Notes under the pieces: model-generated
The model's input: the letters and a program-made list of their open reading frames with translations, nothing else
What the model was told of the DNA's origin: nothing
The model's database searches: none
Part shown: positions 8,617 through 18,073 of the stretch, piece after piece
Layout of the letters: each line of letters begins with the position of its first letter
Numbering within the stretch: position 1 is the first letter of the stretch
Assembly (NCBI GenBank): GCA_026389315.1
Contig: JAPLIC010000058.1
Span: 1 to 52,508 of the forward strand
Length of the DNA stretch: 52,508 nucleotides
Origin: Cyanobacteriota bacterium
GTDB taxonomy: Bacteria; Cyanobacteriota; Cyanobacteriia; PCC-6307; Cyanobiaceae
Reading direction: 5' to 3'
Position numbers and translations under genes: made by a program

Positions 8617-10773
8617 TCAGCCCGGTGCCCCGGACGCCACCACGCCTCGCCCGCTATCTGCCTCAAGGCCACTGTGGCGGATCAGGGCGCTGGCTGAGGG
8701 ACTGCGGCCGCGGAAGCTTGCGAACACCTCGCTGGGGTGGCGGCTGCCCCCCTGGCTCAAAACGGTGTCGCGGAAGCGGCGGCCTGTGGCGCGCACCAAG
8801 GAGTCGTTGTCGAGACCCGCTTCCTCAAAGGCACTGAAGGCATCGGCGCTGAGGACTTCGGCCCATTTATAGGAGTAATAACCTGCCGAATAGCCGCCAG
8901 CAAAGATATGGCCAAAGCTGCAAAGGAAAGCATCTTCCTCAATCGGTTCCAGCACCGTTGTGGTGGTGGCAATTTGCCGGCGTAATTGTTCTGGAGTCAT
9001 CCCTGCTTCCGGTGTCCATTGGCTGTGCAACCTCAGGTCTGTCAGGGCGAAATGGACTTGGCGCAGGGTGGCGGCACCGCCCATGAAGGTGCGGGCGGCC
9101 TGCAGTTTGGCGAACTCCGCTTCGGGTAAGGGTTCACCCGTTTGCCAGTGGCGTGCCATCCCCAGCAAGGTGGCTCGGTCGTAACACCAGTTCTCCATGA
9201 ATTGGCTGGGTAATTCCACCGCGTCCCATTCCACGTTGTTGATGCCGGCGGCCTGGGGACGCTCCACGGTGGTGAGCATGTGCTGGAGGCCATGGCCGAA
9301 TTCGTGGAAAAGGGTTTCCACTTCCTGGAAGGTCATCAAGCTGGGGGTTTCCCCCACCGGTGGGCTCTGGTTGCAGACCAGGTAGGCCACAGGCAGCACG
9401 GGGGTGCCGTCTGGCTTGGTCTGCCGGACCAGGCATTCATCCATCCAGGCCCCGCCCCGCTTGCTGCCGGGACGGCTGTAGGGATCGAGGTAGAAGGCGG
9501 CCAGGGTTTGGCCGCTGTCGCGATCGAGGACCCGGAAAAAGCGCACCTGCGGATGCCAGATGGGGGCCTCACCATCGGCAGCCTCGATCGTGATGGCAAA
9601 CAGGCGGTCGCATAGCCCGAAAAGCCCTGCCAGCACCTGGGGCAGGGGGAACCAGGGCCGCAGCGCCTCGCTGTCGAGCTCGAAGAGTTCCTGGCGACGG
9701 GCCTCGGCCCAGAAACTCACATCCCACGGCTTCAGATCGGCGGCCTCCGGTGCCCCAGCGCGGGCGGCACATTGCCGCAGTTCCGCCAGCTCCCGCCGGG
9801 CGGCGGGCAGGGCGGCGACTCGCAGGTCTTCGAGCAGCGTTTCCACCTCCTGCTCCGAACCCGCCATTTTGGAAGCCAAGCTGACTTCGGCCCAGTTGGC
9901 GTAACCCAGCCGCCTGGCCTGGGCCAGGCGCAGGCTCAGGATGCGTTCGATCAGCGGCCAGTTGCCACCCTCTTCACCCGAGGCCCGGCTGACATGGGCC
10001 TTGTAGGCGCGCTCCCGCAGCTCCCGGTTGCGGCCGTATTGCAGGAAGGGGCCGAAACGGGGCATGTCCAGACCCAGTAACCAGGGGCCGGCAGCGGCCG
10101 TTGGGGTGGAACCATCGGCATGGGTGTGACCAGCTTCGGCGGCCGCTTGGGCCAGCAGCTGAAGCACGCTCTCGGGGAGGCCTGCCACCTCGTCTTCGCC
10201 TGCCAGCAGGAGCGTCCAGCCGTTGGTGGCGTCGAGGACATTGTTGCCGAAGCGGGTGGCGAGTTCGGCCAGCTCTTGGTTGGAGGCATTGAAGGCTTGC
10301 TGTGCTTCGCCGCCAAGGCCGACCCCGCGCAGGTCCATGTCCCGCAATTCGGCCGCCAGGATGCGTTGCTGGGTGCCATCCAAGCCCCCCTGGCGCTCCA
10401 GGGACCGCAGGGCGGCGTAGACCGTGCGGCTCTGGCCAGCACGGTTGCCGAAGGCCACCACCGCCGGCTGCTGGCTGGCGTGGGCTGCGCGCAGCTCGGG
10501 GCTGTTACAAACCCCGTTCAGGTGGCTCACCACACCCCAGCTCCAGCGCAGCCGCTCCCCGAGGCGATGCAGGGGATCGATGACTTCATGCCAGCCGAGG
10601 GGACGGCCCTGTTCGAGGGCCTGCGCCAACGTGGCTTCCAGCTGATCCAGTTCGCATTCCAGTTGGCTCAACAGCTCGGGGATGTGGCTACTGACCTGGT
10701 CAGGCGTGATGGCCTCGAACGTGGGCAGACCTTCACCAGCCAACAGGTCGGGACGTTCGAGGGAAGCGGTCAT
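8617..10773 (-). CDS. prlC: M3 family oligopeptidase (oligopeptidase A-like)
   Basis: This 718-residue soluble protein carries the zinc-metallopeptidase motif FHEFGHGLQHML (HExxH) with the downstream Glu region of the M3 family, the substrate-binding YFYRVLD-like segment (RFFRVLDRDSG) and the C-terminal YYSYKWAEVLSADAF block typical of PrlC/OpdA. Such enzymes degrade short peptides in the cytoplasm, including signal-peptide remnants. Length and layout are normal. The start MTASLERPDLLAGEG gives the usual short N-terminal extension. A small Trp-rich unknown gene follows closely, and ndhD lies upstream on the same strand with an intergenic gap of 108 bases. Confidence 0.94.
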   Translation of the reverse strand: MTASLERPDLLAGEGLPTFEAITPDQVSSHIPELLSQLECELDQLEATLAQALEQGRPLGWHEVIDPLHRLGERLRWSWGVVSHLNGVCNSPELRAAHASQQPAVVAFGNRAGQSRTVYAALRSLERQGGLDGTQQRILAAELRDMDLRGVGLGGEAQQAFNASNQELAELATRFGNNVLDATNGWTLLLAGEDEVAGLPESVLQLLAQAAAEAGHTHADGSTPTAAAGPWLLGLDMPRFGPFLQYGRNRELRERAYKAHVSRASGEEGGNWPLIERILSLRLAQARRLGYANWAEVSLASKMAGSEQEVETLLEDLRVAALPAARRELAELRQCAARAGAPEAADLKPWDVSFWAEARRQELFELDSEALRPWFPLPQVLAGLFGLCDRLFAITIEAADGEAPIWHPQVRFFRVLDRDSGQTLAAFYLDPYSRPGSKRGGAWMDECLVRQTKPDGTPVLPVAYLVCNQSPPVGETPSLMTFQEVETLFHEFGHGLQHMLTTVERPQAAGINNVEWDAVELPSQFMENWCYDRATLLGMARHWQTGEPLPEAEFAKLQAARTFMGGAATLRQVHFALTDLRLHSQWTPEAGMTPEQLRRQIATTTTVLEPIEEDAFLCSFGHIFAGGYSAGYYSYKWAEVLSADAFSAFEEAGLDNDSLVRATGRRFRDTVLSQGGSRHPSEVFASFRGRSPSASALIRHSGLEADSGRGVVASGAPG

Positions 10774-10881
10774 GGATTGAAGGTCGTTGTTGATGGTTAT
10801 TCCAACTCAGCCGAACCGGCACTGGGCCCCCTGATCGGTCGGATGTCCGCGCGGGGGTGCGCGGGAGCGTGCGTGGGGTCC

Positions 10882-12489
10882 TTAACCGAAGCCGATGATG
10901 CCCGCCAAGGCAACGGGACCCTGGTGGGCGACTCCGTTGGCCAGGGCATTGGTGCTGGCTTCATAGAGGTCGATCGCCACCCTGGGCCAGAAACCGATCA
11001 CCAGAGTGGGCACCAGCAGACTCAAGCCAATCAGCAGTTCTCGAGGCTTCATGTCGCCCACCTCCGCCAGGGCGGGGATACGGGGACCAAAGAAAACCCT
11101 GCGGCACAGGGAGAGCAGATAGACCGGCGTCAGGACCAATCCGATGGCCGCCAGGACAACGGTGATGACCCGAAAGGGCACGGTGAAATCGTTGTTGGAG
11201 GTGACGCCAAGAAACACGGTGATTTCACTGATGAAGCCGCTCATCCCCGGCAGGGCCAGGGAGGCCAGGGAACTGGCGAGAAAGAAGGCAAAGGTGATTG
11301 GCAACGCCTTGGCCAGGCCCCCCATGTTGGGGATCGAGAGGGTCTTGGTGCGTTCGTAGAAGACGCCTGTGATGAAGAACATGGCCGCTGCGATCAAGCC
11401 ATGGCTGATCATCTGCAACATGGCACCGCTCATGCCGAGCGCATCAATCGCGCCGATACCGAGCAGTACGAAGCCCATATGGCTCACCGAACTGCAGGCG
11501 ATGCGCCGTTTGACGTTGTCCTGGGCAAAGGCATTCAAGGCTCCCCAGATGATGTTGACGATGCCTAGAACGATCAGGGCTGGCGCCAGGATCTGGTGGA
11601 CCTGGGGCAGCATCTGCACGTTGAAGCGCAGCAGGGCATAGCCCCCCATCTTGAGCAGGACCCCTGCCAGCAGCATCGAAACCGGAGCATTGGCTTCGCC
11701 GTGGGCATCGGGAAGCCAGGTGTGCAGGGGAAAGATCGGTAATTTGACCCCAAAGCCGATCAGAAAGCCCAGATAACAGAGCAAGCCAAAGGTGCCCCCT
11801 GGGGAACGGGCGGCCAATTCGCTGAGATTGAGGCTGAAGGTGTCGCCTGAAAGGGCAATGGCCAGGCCGCTGATCAAAATCAGCAGCGAGGCTGTGGCGG
11901 TGTACAGGATGAATTTGGTGGCGGCGTACTGGCGTTGGGTACCACCCCAGATGGCGATGAGCAGGTAAACCGGCACCAGCTCCAGTTCCCAGGCCAGGAA
12001 GAACAACAGGAAGTCCTGGGACAGAAAAACCATGGCCTGGGCTGATGCCTGGAGCAACAAAAGGCCGAAATAAAGGCGCGTCTTGCTCTTGATTGACCAG
12101 CTCGCCGCCACCGCCAGCAAGGTGACCAAACCGCTGAGCACCACCAGGGGCGCCGAGAGTCCGTCGGCCCCCAGGGACCATTCCAGATGCAGGATCGGGA
12201 TCCAAGTGATGCGCTCGACCAGCTGCAGGCCGCTGAGCGAGCCATCGAAATAGCGCCAGAAAACCCAGAGCATCAGGCCCAGGTCCACAAGCAGGGTGCC
12301 CAGGGCCAGGGCCCGGGGTGCCCGGGGATCATCGCCGTCCCCAGGCAGCAGGGGCATCAACAGGGCCCCAGCGGCTGGTAAAAGCACAATCAAGCTCAGC
12401 CAGGGGAAGGACCCGGCCTGGGTACCGACCTCGGGGCTGAGCGGTATTGATCCGGTGGACGCGGTCGCCAGGGCAAGGAGGACGTCCAT
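10882..12489 (-). CDS. ndhD: NAD(P)H-quinone oxidoreductase subunit 4 (NdhD)
   Basis: This 535-residue, strongly hydrophobic protein has about 14 transmembrane helices and the proton-pumping antiporter-like signature of complex I subunit 4 ([20 protein letters not shown], then [20 protein letters not shown] with the key Glu, and [20 protein letters not shown]). NdhD sits in the thylakoid membrane arm of the cyanobacterial NDH-1 complex, which takes electrons from ferredoxin to plastoquinone. Cyanobacteria have several NdhD paralogues, for respiratory NDH-1L or the CO2-uptake forms. The neighbouring thrB/glk/thrS block is where I recall the respiratory-type ndhD in marine Synechococcus, but the paralogue cannot be fixed here. 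The next upstream gene, thrB, is 128 bases away. Confidence 0.95.
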   Translation of the reverse strand: MDVLLALATASTGSIPLSPEVGTQAGSFPWLSLIVLLPAAGALLMPLLPGDGDDPRAPRALALGTLLVDLGLMLWVFWRYFDGSLSGLQLVERITWIPILHLEWSLGADGLSAPLVVLSGLVTLLAVAASWSIKSKTRLYFGLLLLQASAQAMVFLSQDFLLFFLAWELELVPVYLLIAIWGGTQRQYAATKFILYTATASLLILISGLAIALSGDTFSLNLSELAARSPGGTFGLLCYLGFLIGFGVKLPIFPLHTWLPDAHGEANAPVSMLLAGVLLKMGGYALLRFNVQMLPQVHQILAPALIVLGIVNIIWGALNAFAQDNVKRRIACSSVSHMGFVLLGIGAIDALGMSGAMLQMISHGLIAAAMFFITGVFYERTKTLSIPNMGGLAKALPITFAFFLASSLASLALPGMSGFISEITVFLGVTSNNDFTVPFRVITVVLAAIGLVLTPVYLLSLCRRVFFGPRIPALAEVGDMKPRELLIGLSLLVPTLVIGFWPRVAIDLYEASTNALANGVAHQGPVALAGIIGFG

Positions 12490-12617
12490 CAGGGCGATTG
12501 CGGGTGAAGGGACGCCGGCGCGGGGGCCGACCGGCTGGGGCCTGAGAGGATACGCCGCAGCGATCTCCCAGGCCGATCAGGCTAGTGAGCATATCTACCC
12601 ATTGGCCCAGGACCAAC

Positions 12618-13586
12618 TCAGGGACGGCCTGCGGCCCGCACCTGGTCCGGCAGGGCTGTCCAGGTGCTGCCTCGTTGTTGAAGGGCCAGCACAGCTCGGT
12701 GGCTGCTGACTCCTTCCGATTCCCAGGCTGACACCATGGCATCCCCCACTGCCACGGCTGTATCCGCGGAGCAGAGCGAAAGCAGGGTCGGTCCGGCTCC
12801 ACTGATCACACAGCCCCAGGCTCCGGCCCCAAGGGCCGCCTCACGCACACTGCGACCACCCTGGATCAGCCCCCAGCGGTAGGGCTCATGGATACGGTCT
12901 TGCATGCCGTCACTGATCAGGGCTCCATCGCCTGTGCGCAGACCCTGCAACAGCAGGGTGAGGCACCCCAGGTTGAGCACCGCATCGCTGATCGGAATGC
13001 TGCGCGGCATGGCCCGGCGCGCCTCGCTGGTACTCAGGCGGATCGAAGGGATCGCCACCACCAGTTGCACAGAAGGATCCCAGCCACAGCGCAAGACACG
13101 CCAGCTAGGAGAGGAGGTGCGGGCCGTCAGGCAAAGGCCCCCCAGCAGGGAGGGCACGACGTTGTCGGGATGGCCCTCCAATTCGATCGCCAGCTCCAGG
13201 AGTTTCTCGGTGCCCAGCGGTTCCCCGGCGAGGGCATTCGCCCCGATCAAACCGGCCACGATGGCCGTGGCGCTGCTGCCCAGTCCGCGGGCCGGCGGCA
13301 CCGCCAGCCGCACCCGGGCCTCAAGCCCTACCGGTTCGAGTTCCGCCTCCCGCCACACCCGTTGGGCAGCGCGATACATGAGATTGTCGGGGCCGCCGCG
13401 AAGGTGACTGCCTTCGCTACCTTCAATAATCAAGTCGAAGCGTTCGCTGCCGCCTTCGAGGCAGCGCAGTTCGAAGCGATTGTTGAGGTCGACGGCCGCT
13501 CCGAGGCAATCAAAACCAGGGCCCAGGTTAGCCGTGGTGGCGGGAACATCCACCACCACCCCCTGGCCGATCTGGGGGCGCGCCAT
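12618..13586 (-). CDS. thrB: Homoserine kinase
   Basis: A GHMP-family kinase of about 322 residues that phosphorylates L-homoserine to O-phospho-L-homoserine in threonine biosynthesis. The N-terminal VPATTANLGPGFDCLGAA, the ATP-binding PPARGLGSSATAIVAG loop and the C-terminal GAWGCVISGAGPTLLSL motif are all present. The frame is open further upstream, but family alignment puts the start at MARPQIGQG (13586); ATG 13592, two codons earlier, is equally possible. It lies 63 bases downstream of glk on the same strand and upstream of ndhD, within a run glk-thrB-ndhD that is probably conserved in the group. Confidence 0.95.
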   Translation of the reverse strand: MARPQIGQGVVVDVPATTANLGPGFDCLGAAVDLNNRFELRCLEGGSERFDLIIEGSEGSHLRGGPDNLMYRAAQRVWREAELEPVGLEARVRLAVPPARGLGSSATAIVAGLIGANALAGEPLGTEKLLELAIELEGHPDNVVPSLLGGLCLTARTSSPSWRVLRCGWDPSVQLVVAIPSIRLSTSEARRAMPRSIPISDAVLNLGCLTLLLQGLRTGDGALISDGMQDRIHEPYRWGLIQGGRSVREAALGAGAWGCVISGAGPTLLSLCSADTAVAVGDAMVSAWESEGVSSHRAVLALQQRGSTWTALPDQVRAAGRP

Positions 13587-13649
13587 TTGCATCCAATTAC
13601 AGCCCCCACTCTCCCACCTGGCCTTCCCGCGCACTTGAAGCGGCGACGA

Positions 13650-14681
13650 TCAACCCAGCAGCATGCGGGCCCGACAGGCGGCACTGAAGGAGCCGATCGC
13701 CGGGTCGAGGATCGCCGTGATCGGGATGGGCTCCAGGGTGGAGCGCAGGCGACCCTTGGCTAAAAAGGCCTCGCTGAACGGGGGCGAACGCAATCCTTCC
13801 AGCTGCTTGGCCGCCGTACCGCCGGCGAGCCAGATGCCGCCGCGGGCCAGGCAGCCCAGGGCCAGATCGCCGGTCACCGAGCCATAGGCGCTAAGCCAGA
13901 GGCGGAGGGCCTCGGAGGCCAGGGGATCACCGTCGGCGGCGGCCTCGGCCACAGCCGCCGGCAGGTCGGCCTGGGAGGCTTTACTACCGGGCTCCCCCCC
14001 TTGCCAACGGCGACCCTCGGCCGCCAGGGGATGGTCGCCGGCTGTCTTCTCATGGCTCAGCAACCAACGGGCCACATGGCCTAATCCGGTGCCGCTCACC
14101 ACCCTTTCGATGGAGAGGCGCTGCAAGCCCAGATCGTCGAGCAGCCATTGGCGCAACTGCCATTCATCATCATTGCGGGGGGCGAATTCGCCGTGGGCGG
14201 CCTCACTGGCCATGGCCAACAGCCCGTTGTCACTGGGCACACCGATCGCCACCCCCAGTCCGGTGCCGGCCCCCAACACCAGCACGGGCTCCCCAGCGCT
14301 GGCATCACCGAAGCGGACGCTGGCCTGCTGGGGCGATCTAAGATGCGGTAGGCCGTAGATCAGAACGGCAAAATCGTTAACCAGGGCGACCTGGTCGAGC
14401 TCGCAGTCGCAGGCCAATCGACCTTCATCCAGCTGCCAGGGCAGGTTGGTCAGTTTGGCCTGGCCCCCGTACACCGGTCCGGCTACGGCAAAGCAGGCCG
14501 CCCCGGGGCGAGGATGGGGCCGGGCCTCAGGTTGGCTGAGAAAATGGCGAACCATCGGGGCGAGATCGGCCCATTCGGCTGAGGTGTAGCGAGCCTGGGC
14601 AAGCAGCTCGAGGGTTTCAGCGCTGTAAATGCTCAGCAAAGTCTTGGTGCCGCCGATGTCGCCTGCAAGCAGGGTGGTCAT
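13650..14681 (-). CDS. glk: Glucokinase
   Basis: This 343-residue protein starts with the phosphate-1 motif LLAGDIGGTKT of the actin-like ATPase fold and has the glucose-binding segment FAVLIYGLPH and the adenosine motif region GGIWLAGGTAAKQ, matching the bacterial Glk family (not ROK). It phosphorylates glucose to glucose-6-phosphate in the cytoplasm, feeding glycolysis or the oxidative pentose phosphate pathway after glycogen breakdown. Its ATG overlaps the thrS stop by four bases (14678-14681), so the two are translationally coupled. A Gly/Ser-rich loop (about residues 190-220) is longer than in Escherichia coli Glk. Confidence 0.93.
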   Translation of the reverse strand: MTTLLAGDIGGTKTLLSIYSAETLELLAQARYTSAEWADLAPMVRHFLSQPEARPHPRPGAACFAVAGPVYGGQAKLTNLPWQLDEGRLACDCELDQVALVNDFAVLIYGLPHLRSPQQASVRFGDASAGEPVLVLGAGTGLGVAIGVPSDNGLLAMASEAAHGEFAPRNDDEWQLRQWLLDDLGLQRLSIERVVSGTGLGHVARWLLSHEKTAGDHPLAAEGRRWQGGEPGSKASQADLPAAVAEAAADGDPLASEALRLWLSAYGSVTGDLALGCLARGGIWLAGGTAAKQLEGLRSPPFSEAFLAKGRLRSTLEPIPITAILDPAIGSFSAACRARMLLG

Positions 14682-16576
14682 GGGGCCGAGAGGGTCGCCG
14701 CTGCTGTACTCTCCGCCCCCTTGAGAGACAAACCGGCGGCGCGGGCCTGGTTGGCAGCGACTGCGGCCTGGATCAACGCATCGGCCGGCACCAACCCCAG
14801 GTCCCCGTCGCGGCGGCTGCGCAAATTGGCCCCACCCGCTTCGGCTTCCCGTTCACCAATGACGGCCAACACGGGAATCTTTTGCTGTTCGCCAGTGCGG
14901 ATCAGTTTGCCCAGCCGGTCCCCGCTGCGATCGACGCTGGCGCGCACCCCAGCGGCGGCCAACCGGGTCTGCAGGGCTTCGGCCCAGGGGCGCACGTCAT
15001 CGGTCACGGGCAGCAAGCGAATCTGCTCAGCCGCCAGCCAGAAGGGGAAGTCGCCCGCATAGTTCTCGGTCATGATCCCGAAGAACCGTTCCAGCGACCC
15101 GAAGATGGCGCGGTGGATCATGATTGGTCGCTGGCGGGTGCCATCGGCGGCCACGTATTCAAGGTCGAACCGTTCGGGCAGATTGAAATCGAGCTGGATG
15201 GTGGAGCACTGCCACAAACGGCCGATGGCGTCTTCGATCTTCAGGTCGATCTTGGGGCCATAGAAGGCCCCGCCCCCTGCGTCAATCTGGTAGGCCCAGC
15301 CCTTGCGATCCAGCGCTTCGATCAGTCCCTGGGTCGCAAGCTCCCAGACTGCGTCTTCGCCAATCGAGGACTCTGGCCGGGTAGAGAGGTGGATCTGGTA
15401 GTGACGGAAATCGAAGGTTGAAAGGATGCGTTCGGTCAGGTTGAGCACCCGCAAGATCTCATCACCGATCTGCTCGGGCAGACAGAAGACGTGGGCGTCG
15501 TCCTGGGTGAACCCCCGCACCCGCATCAGCCCGTGCATCACCCCCGGCCGTTCATAGCGATAGACGGTGCCCAGTTCGGCCCAGCGGATGGGTAATTCGC
15601 GATAAGAGCGCAACCGGTTCGCATAAGTCAACACATGAAAGGGGCAGTTCATGGGCTTGAGCTGGAACTCGCGCTCATCGACCTGCATCGGGCCGAACAT
15701 GCTCTCTTTGTAGAAGTCAAGATGGCCTGAGGTTTTCCAAAGTTCAATATCGGCCACGTGGGGGGTGTAGAGCAGCTCGTAGCCGTCCTCGAAATGGGCG
15801 CTTCGCCAGTAGTCCTCGATCTGTAACCGCATGCGGGCTCCGCGCGGATGCCAGAACACCAGCCCGGCCCCGGCCTCGTCCTCAATCGAGAACAGGTCCA
15901 GATCAGTGCCGATGCGGCGATGGTCCCTGCGCAGGGCCTCTTCCTTGCGGCGCTTGTATTCGGCCAGCTGCTCGGGGGTCTGCCAGGCGGTTCCATAGAT
16001 GCGCTGCAGCTGGGCCTTCTTCTCATCGCCGCGCCAGTAGGCCCCGGCCACACTCTCCAGCTCGAAGGCCTTGGCGTTGAGCTCGCTGGTGTTGGCCACA
16101 TGGGGGCCGGCACACAGATCCCACCATTCCTCGCCAAGGGTGTAGAGGGTGATGGGGTCCTGAAGCCCCGCCAGGATTTCCAGCTTGTACGGCTCGTTCT
16201 GGCCGCGGATGCGGTCCTCGGCGTCTTGGCGGCTCACCTCAAGGCGCTCGAGCGGCAGTTTCTTGGCGATGATCCGGACCATCTCCTTCTTGATGGCTTT
16301 GAGATCGGCCTCGCTGAAGGGGTCGGGCGCGTCGAAGTCGTAATAAAAGCCGTTCTCGGTCCAGGGGCCGATGGTGACCTGGGCCCTGGGAAACAGCTTT
16401 TGCACCGCCATGGCCAGCACGTGGCTCATGGAGTGGCGAATGCGCAGCAGCTCAGGGCTTTCACTCGTTTTCGGCAGGGCCATCGCCAACGGCATCGCGG
16501 CGGTGGCAATGGTGCCGGCCTCGTGCGCGGGGGCGGTGTCGGCGCCGGTGACGGCGGCGCTCACGGAGGCAGGCAC
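14678..16576 (-). CDS. thrS: Threonyl-tRNA synthetase (form without an N-terminal TGS domain)
   Basis: A 632-residue class II synthetase that charges tRNA-Thr. After a low-complexity Ala-rich N-terminus of about 40 residues, the editing-like N2 domain begins directly at LLRIRHSMSHVLAMAV, which contains the HxxxH motif. The catalytic core has NCPFHVLTY (zinc Cys), YRYERPGVMHGLMRVRGFTQ (motif 2), DAHVFC (zinc His) and the motif 3 area IMIHRAIFGSLERFFGI. The C-terminal anticodon-binding domain ends near residue 600. The absence of the TGS domain is usual for cyanobacterial ThrRS. Internal Mets at codons 28 and 32 are alternative starts. Coupled to glk by a four-base overlap. Confidence 0.96.
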   Translation of the reverse strand: MPASVSAAVTGADTAPAHEAGTIATAAMPLAMALPKTSESPELLRIRHSMSHVLAMAVQKLFPRAQVTIGPWTENGFYYDFDAPDPFSEADLKAIKKEMVRIIAKKLPLERLEVSRQDAEDRIRGQNEPYKLEILAGLQDPITLYTLGEEWWDLCAGPHVANTSELNAKAFELESVAGAYWRGDEKKAQLQRIYGTAWQTPEQLAEYKRRKEEALRRDHRRIGTDLDLFSIEDEAGAGLVFWHPRGARMRLQIEDYWRSAHFEDGYELLYTPHVADIELWKTSGHLDFYKESMFGPMQVDEREFQLKPMNCPFHVLTYANRLRSYRELPIRWAELGTVYRYERPGVMHGLMRVRGFTQDDAHVFCLPEQIGDEILRVLNLTERILSTFDFRHYQIHLSTRPESSIGEDAVWELATQGLIEALDRKGWAYQIDAGGGAFYGPKIDLKIEDAIGRLWQCSTIQLDFNLPERFDLEYVAADGTRQRPIMIHRAIFGSLERFFGIMTENYAGDFPFWLAAEQIRLLPVTDDVRPWAEALQTRLAAAGVRASVDRSGDRLGKLIRTGEQQKIPVLAVIGEREAEAGGANLRSRRDGDLGLVPADALIQAAVAANQARAAGLSLKGAESTAAATLSAP

Positions 16577-16641
16577 GGGAATCCGCTTCTAGGGAATGGC
16601 GATCTTACGCAGCAGAATCCAGAGATCATGCCTGCCCCGCC

Positions 16642-17130
16642 TTGGCGTCTCGCTTCGGTTCTGGCCCGCTGCGCCTCGACCCCTTTAATGAGCGCCGCAG
16701 CGTGGCGCTCAGCTATGGCCTTTGGTGCCTTTCCCTCGTGGGGGTCTGCGGTGTCCATCGCCTGTACAACCGCAAACCCCTGAGCGGCATTTTTTGGTTG
16801 CTCACGTTCGGTTTCTTTGGTGTCGGCCAGTTGATTGACCTGTTCCTGATTCCCGGGATGGTTGAGCAGGCCAATCAGACCTTGCTTCTGCAGCAACAGC
16901 AAGGGGGCAACGATCGACCCATGCTGGCCTCGCTGGAGAAACAGTTACTGCAGCTCGCTCGGCAGAGGACGCCCGGGGGCTTCACCCTCAATGACGCCTT
17001 ACTGGAGGTGGATCTGCTCCCTGGCCAGAGCAGTGCGTCCATCACCAAGGAAATCCAGCGGCTGCTGGAGGCCGATTTGCTCCACGTGGGCAATGACGAA
17101 CGGGGGCGGGTGGTGTATCTCGAACCCTGA
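16642..17130 (+). CDS. TM2-domain membrane protein
   Basis: About 162 residues. Residues 19-70 hold a TM2 domain: two hydrophobic helices around the conserved CGVHRLYNRKPLSGIFWLLT loop, followed by FGVGQLIDLFLIPGMV. The C-terminal half (90-162) is soluble and looks like a small winged-helix-like unit (LNDALLEVDLLPGQSSASI, then LLEADLLHVGNDERGRV). TM2 proteins are common in picocyanobacteria; their function is not known. No in-frame ATG precedes the conserved part, so the TTG at 16642 is the best start (the ATG at 16628 is out of frame). It is divergent from thrS and convergent with the muramidase gene, with an 11-base gap. Confidence 0.8.
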   Translation: MASRFGSGPLRLDPFNERRSVALSYGLWCLSLVGVCGVHRLYNRKPLSGIFWLLTFGFFGVGQLIDLFLIPGMVEQANQTLLLQQQQGGNDRPMLASLEKQLLQLARQRTPGGFTLNDALLEVDLLPGQSSASITKEIQRLLEADLLHVGNDERGRVVYLEP

Positions 17131-17141
17131 AAAGCAGGCCC

Positions 17142-17801
17142 TCAAGCGGCCGATGGACCCTCTGCTACAAGCCGTTTCTGACGCTGGAGCTCGGCCAAAT
17201 AGAAGTCCTTCAGCTCATCGGCGTCCTTGACCGGTTGGCCATAGAAGCTGCCGCCATGGCTGGCTGGCAGGGAGGCCCATTCTGGCGATAGGCGGTTGAG
17301 CACCTCAATGTTGAGGCCGCGGCGATCGAAGGTTTCCAGGGCACCTCGCTTTTGCATCAGGTAGAGGGCTGCCTGGTCCTGGCTGGCTGGCCCGAAGTCA
17401 TTGAGACCTAGTTTGACGGACGCCTCTCGCCAAGTGGCGGGCATAAACTGGTATGCGCCCGCAGCCGCACTGGTGTATTCCAGGTGCACCACGATTTCGG
17501 GATGGCGGTCAAGGCGATCGAAACGACCGCCGCCAAACAACATCCGATAGCCCTCCTGACTGCCTCCGATCCAGGTGCCTTCGGCATATCGGATCGTGTT
17601 GAGCAAGGCACGCCGTTCGGGGGTGATCAGGTACGGGCCCCTTTGGCTCTGGGCGGAGCGCAGGCCCTGCTGGCTAGCGGCCAAGGCTCCCGGGCCGAGT
17701 GGCAGTTGGCGAGCCCCGATCGGTAACGCCACCAGCAGGGCCAGGCCGCACAACAGGCCGGCCGTTCCGGAGGGGCGATCGAACTTGGGTCGACAGGGCA
17801 A
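17142..17801 (-). CDS. Exported lambda-lysozyme-like muramidase (GH104 type)
   Basis: This 219-residue protein has a signal-type hydrophobic N-terminus (TAGLLCGLALLVALPIGA) and a domain resembling the phage lambda R endolysin, a lytic transglycosylase that cleaves the MurNAc-GlcNAc bond. Recognisable blocks are LLNTIRYAEGTWIGG (catalytic Glu), YRMLFGGGRFDRLDRHP, TSAAAGAYQFMPATW, LGLNDFGPASQDQAALYLM and LSPEWASLP. Unlike the phage enzyme it is led by an export signal, so it probably acts on the cell's own peptidoglycan in the periplasm. No holin, spanin or phage gene is nearby. It is likely a domesticated gene, possibly involved in cell-wall turnover. Confidence 0.85.
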   Translation of the reverse strand: MPCRPKFDRPSGTAGLLCGLALLVALPIGARQLPLGPGALAASQQGLRSAQSQRGPYLITPERRALLNTIRYAEGTWIGGSQEGYRMLFGGGRFDRLDRHPEIVVHLEYTSAAAGAYQFMPATWREASVKLGLNDFGPASQDQAALYLMQKRGALETFDRRGLNIEVLNRLSPEWASLPASHGGSFYGQPVKDADELKDFYLAELQRQKRLVAEGPSAA

Positions 17802-18073
17802 AACGATCGATCACGAACATCACCCCATGACCCTGATGGGCGAACCAAGATCAAGCCAACCCCCCCGCCGCCTCACTGGACAAGGGCAAGGAACTATGCA
17901 GGCCGCGCTCCAAGGGGGCCGATCCCGCCAACGGAGCGGACCGGTGAGGCCAGGGCTGAACTGGGATTTAGAGCTCCTTACACGGGATGGACCAGAGGAG
18001 ACCCACTCAGTCAGGATTCCCCCATCAACTGCTTCAATCCATCAGCGCAGCTGATCAAATGAAGACCGATCGT

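Noticed and set aside
10120..11568. A 482-codon open frame on the plus strand
   Set aside because: It runs antisense across the 3' part of ndhD and the 5' part of prlC, both with strong family motifs. Its composition (Gly/Gln/His-rich) is what a high-GC antisense frame gives.
16628..16783. ATG at 16628 as the start of the TM2 protein
   Set aside because: It is in a different frame from the TM2 domain and encodes no recognisable product.
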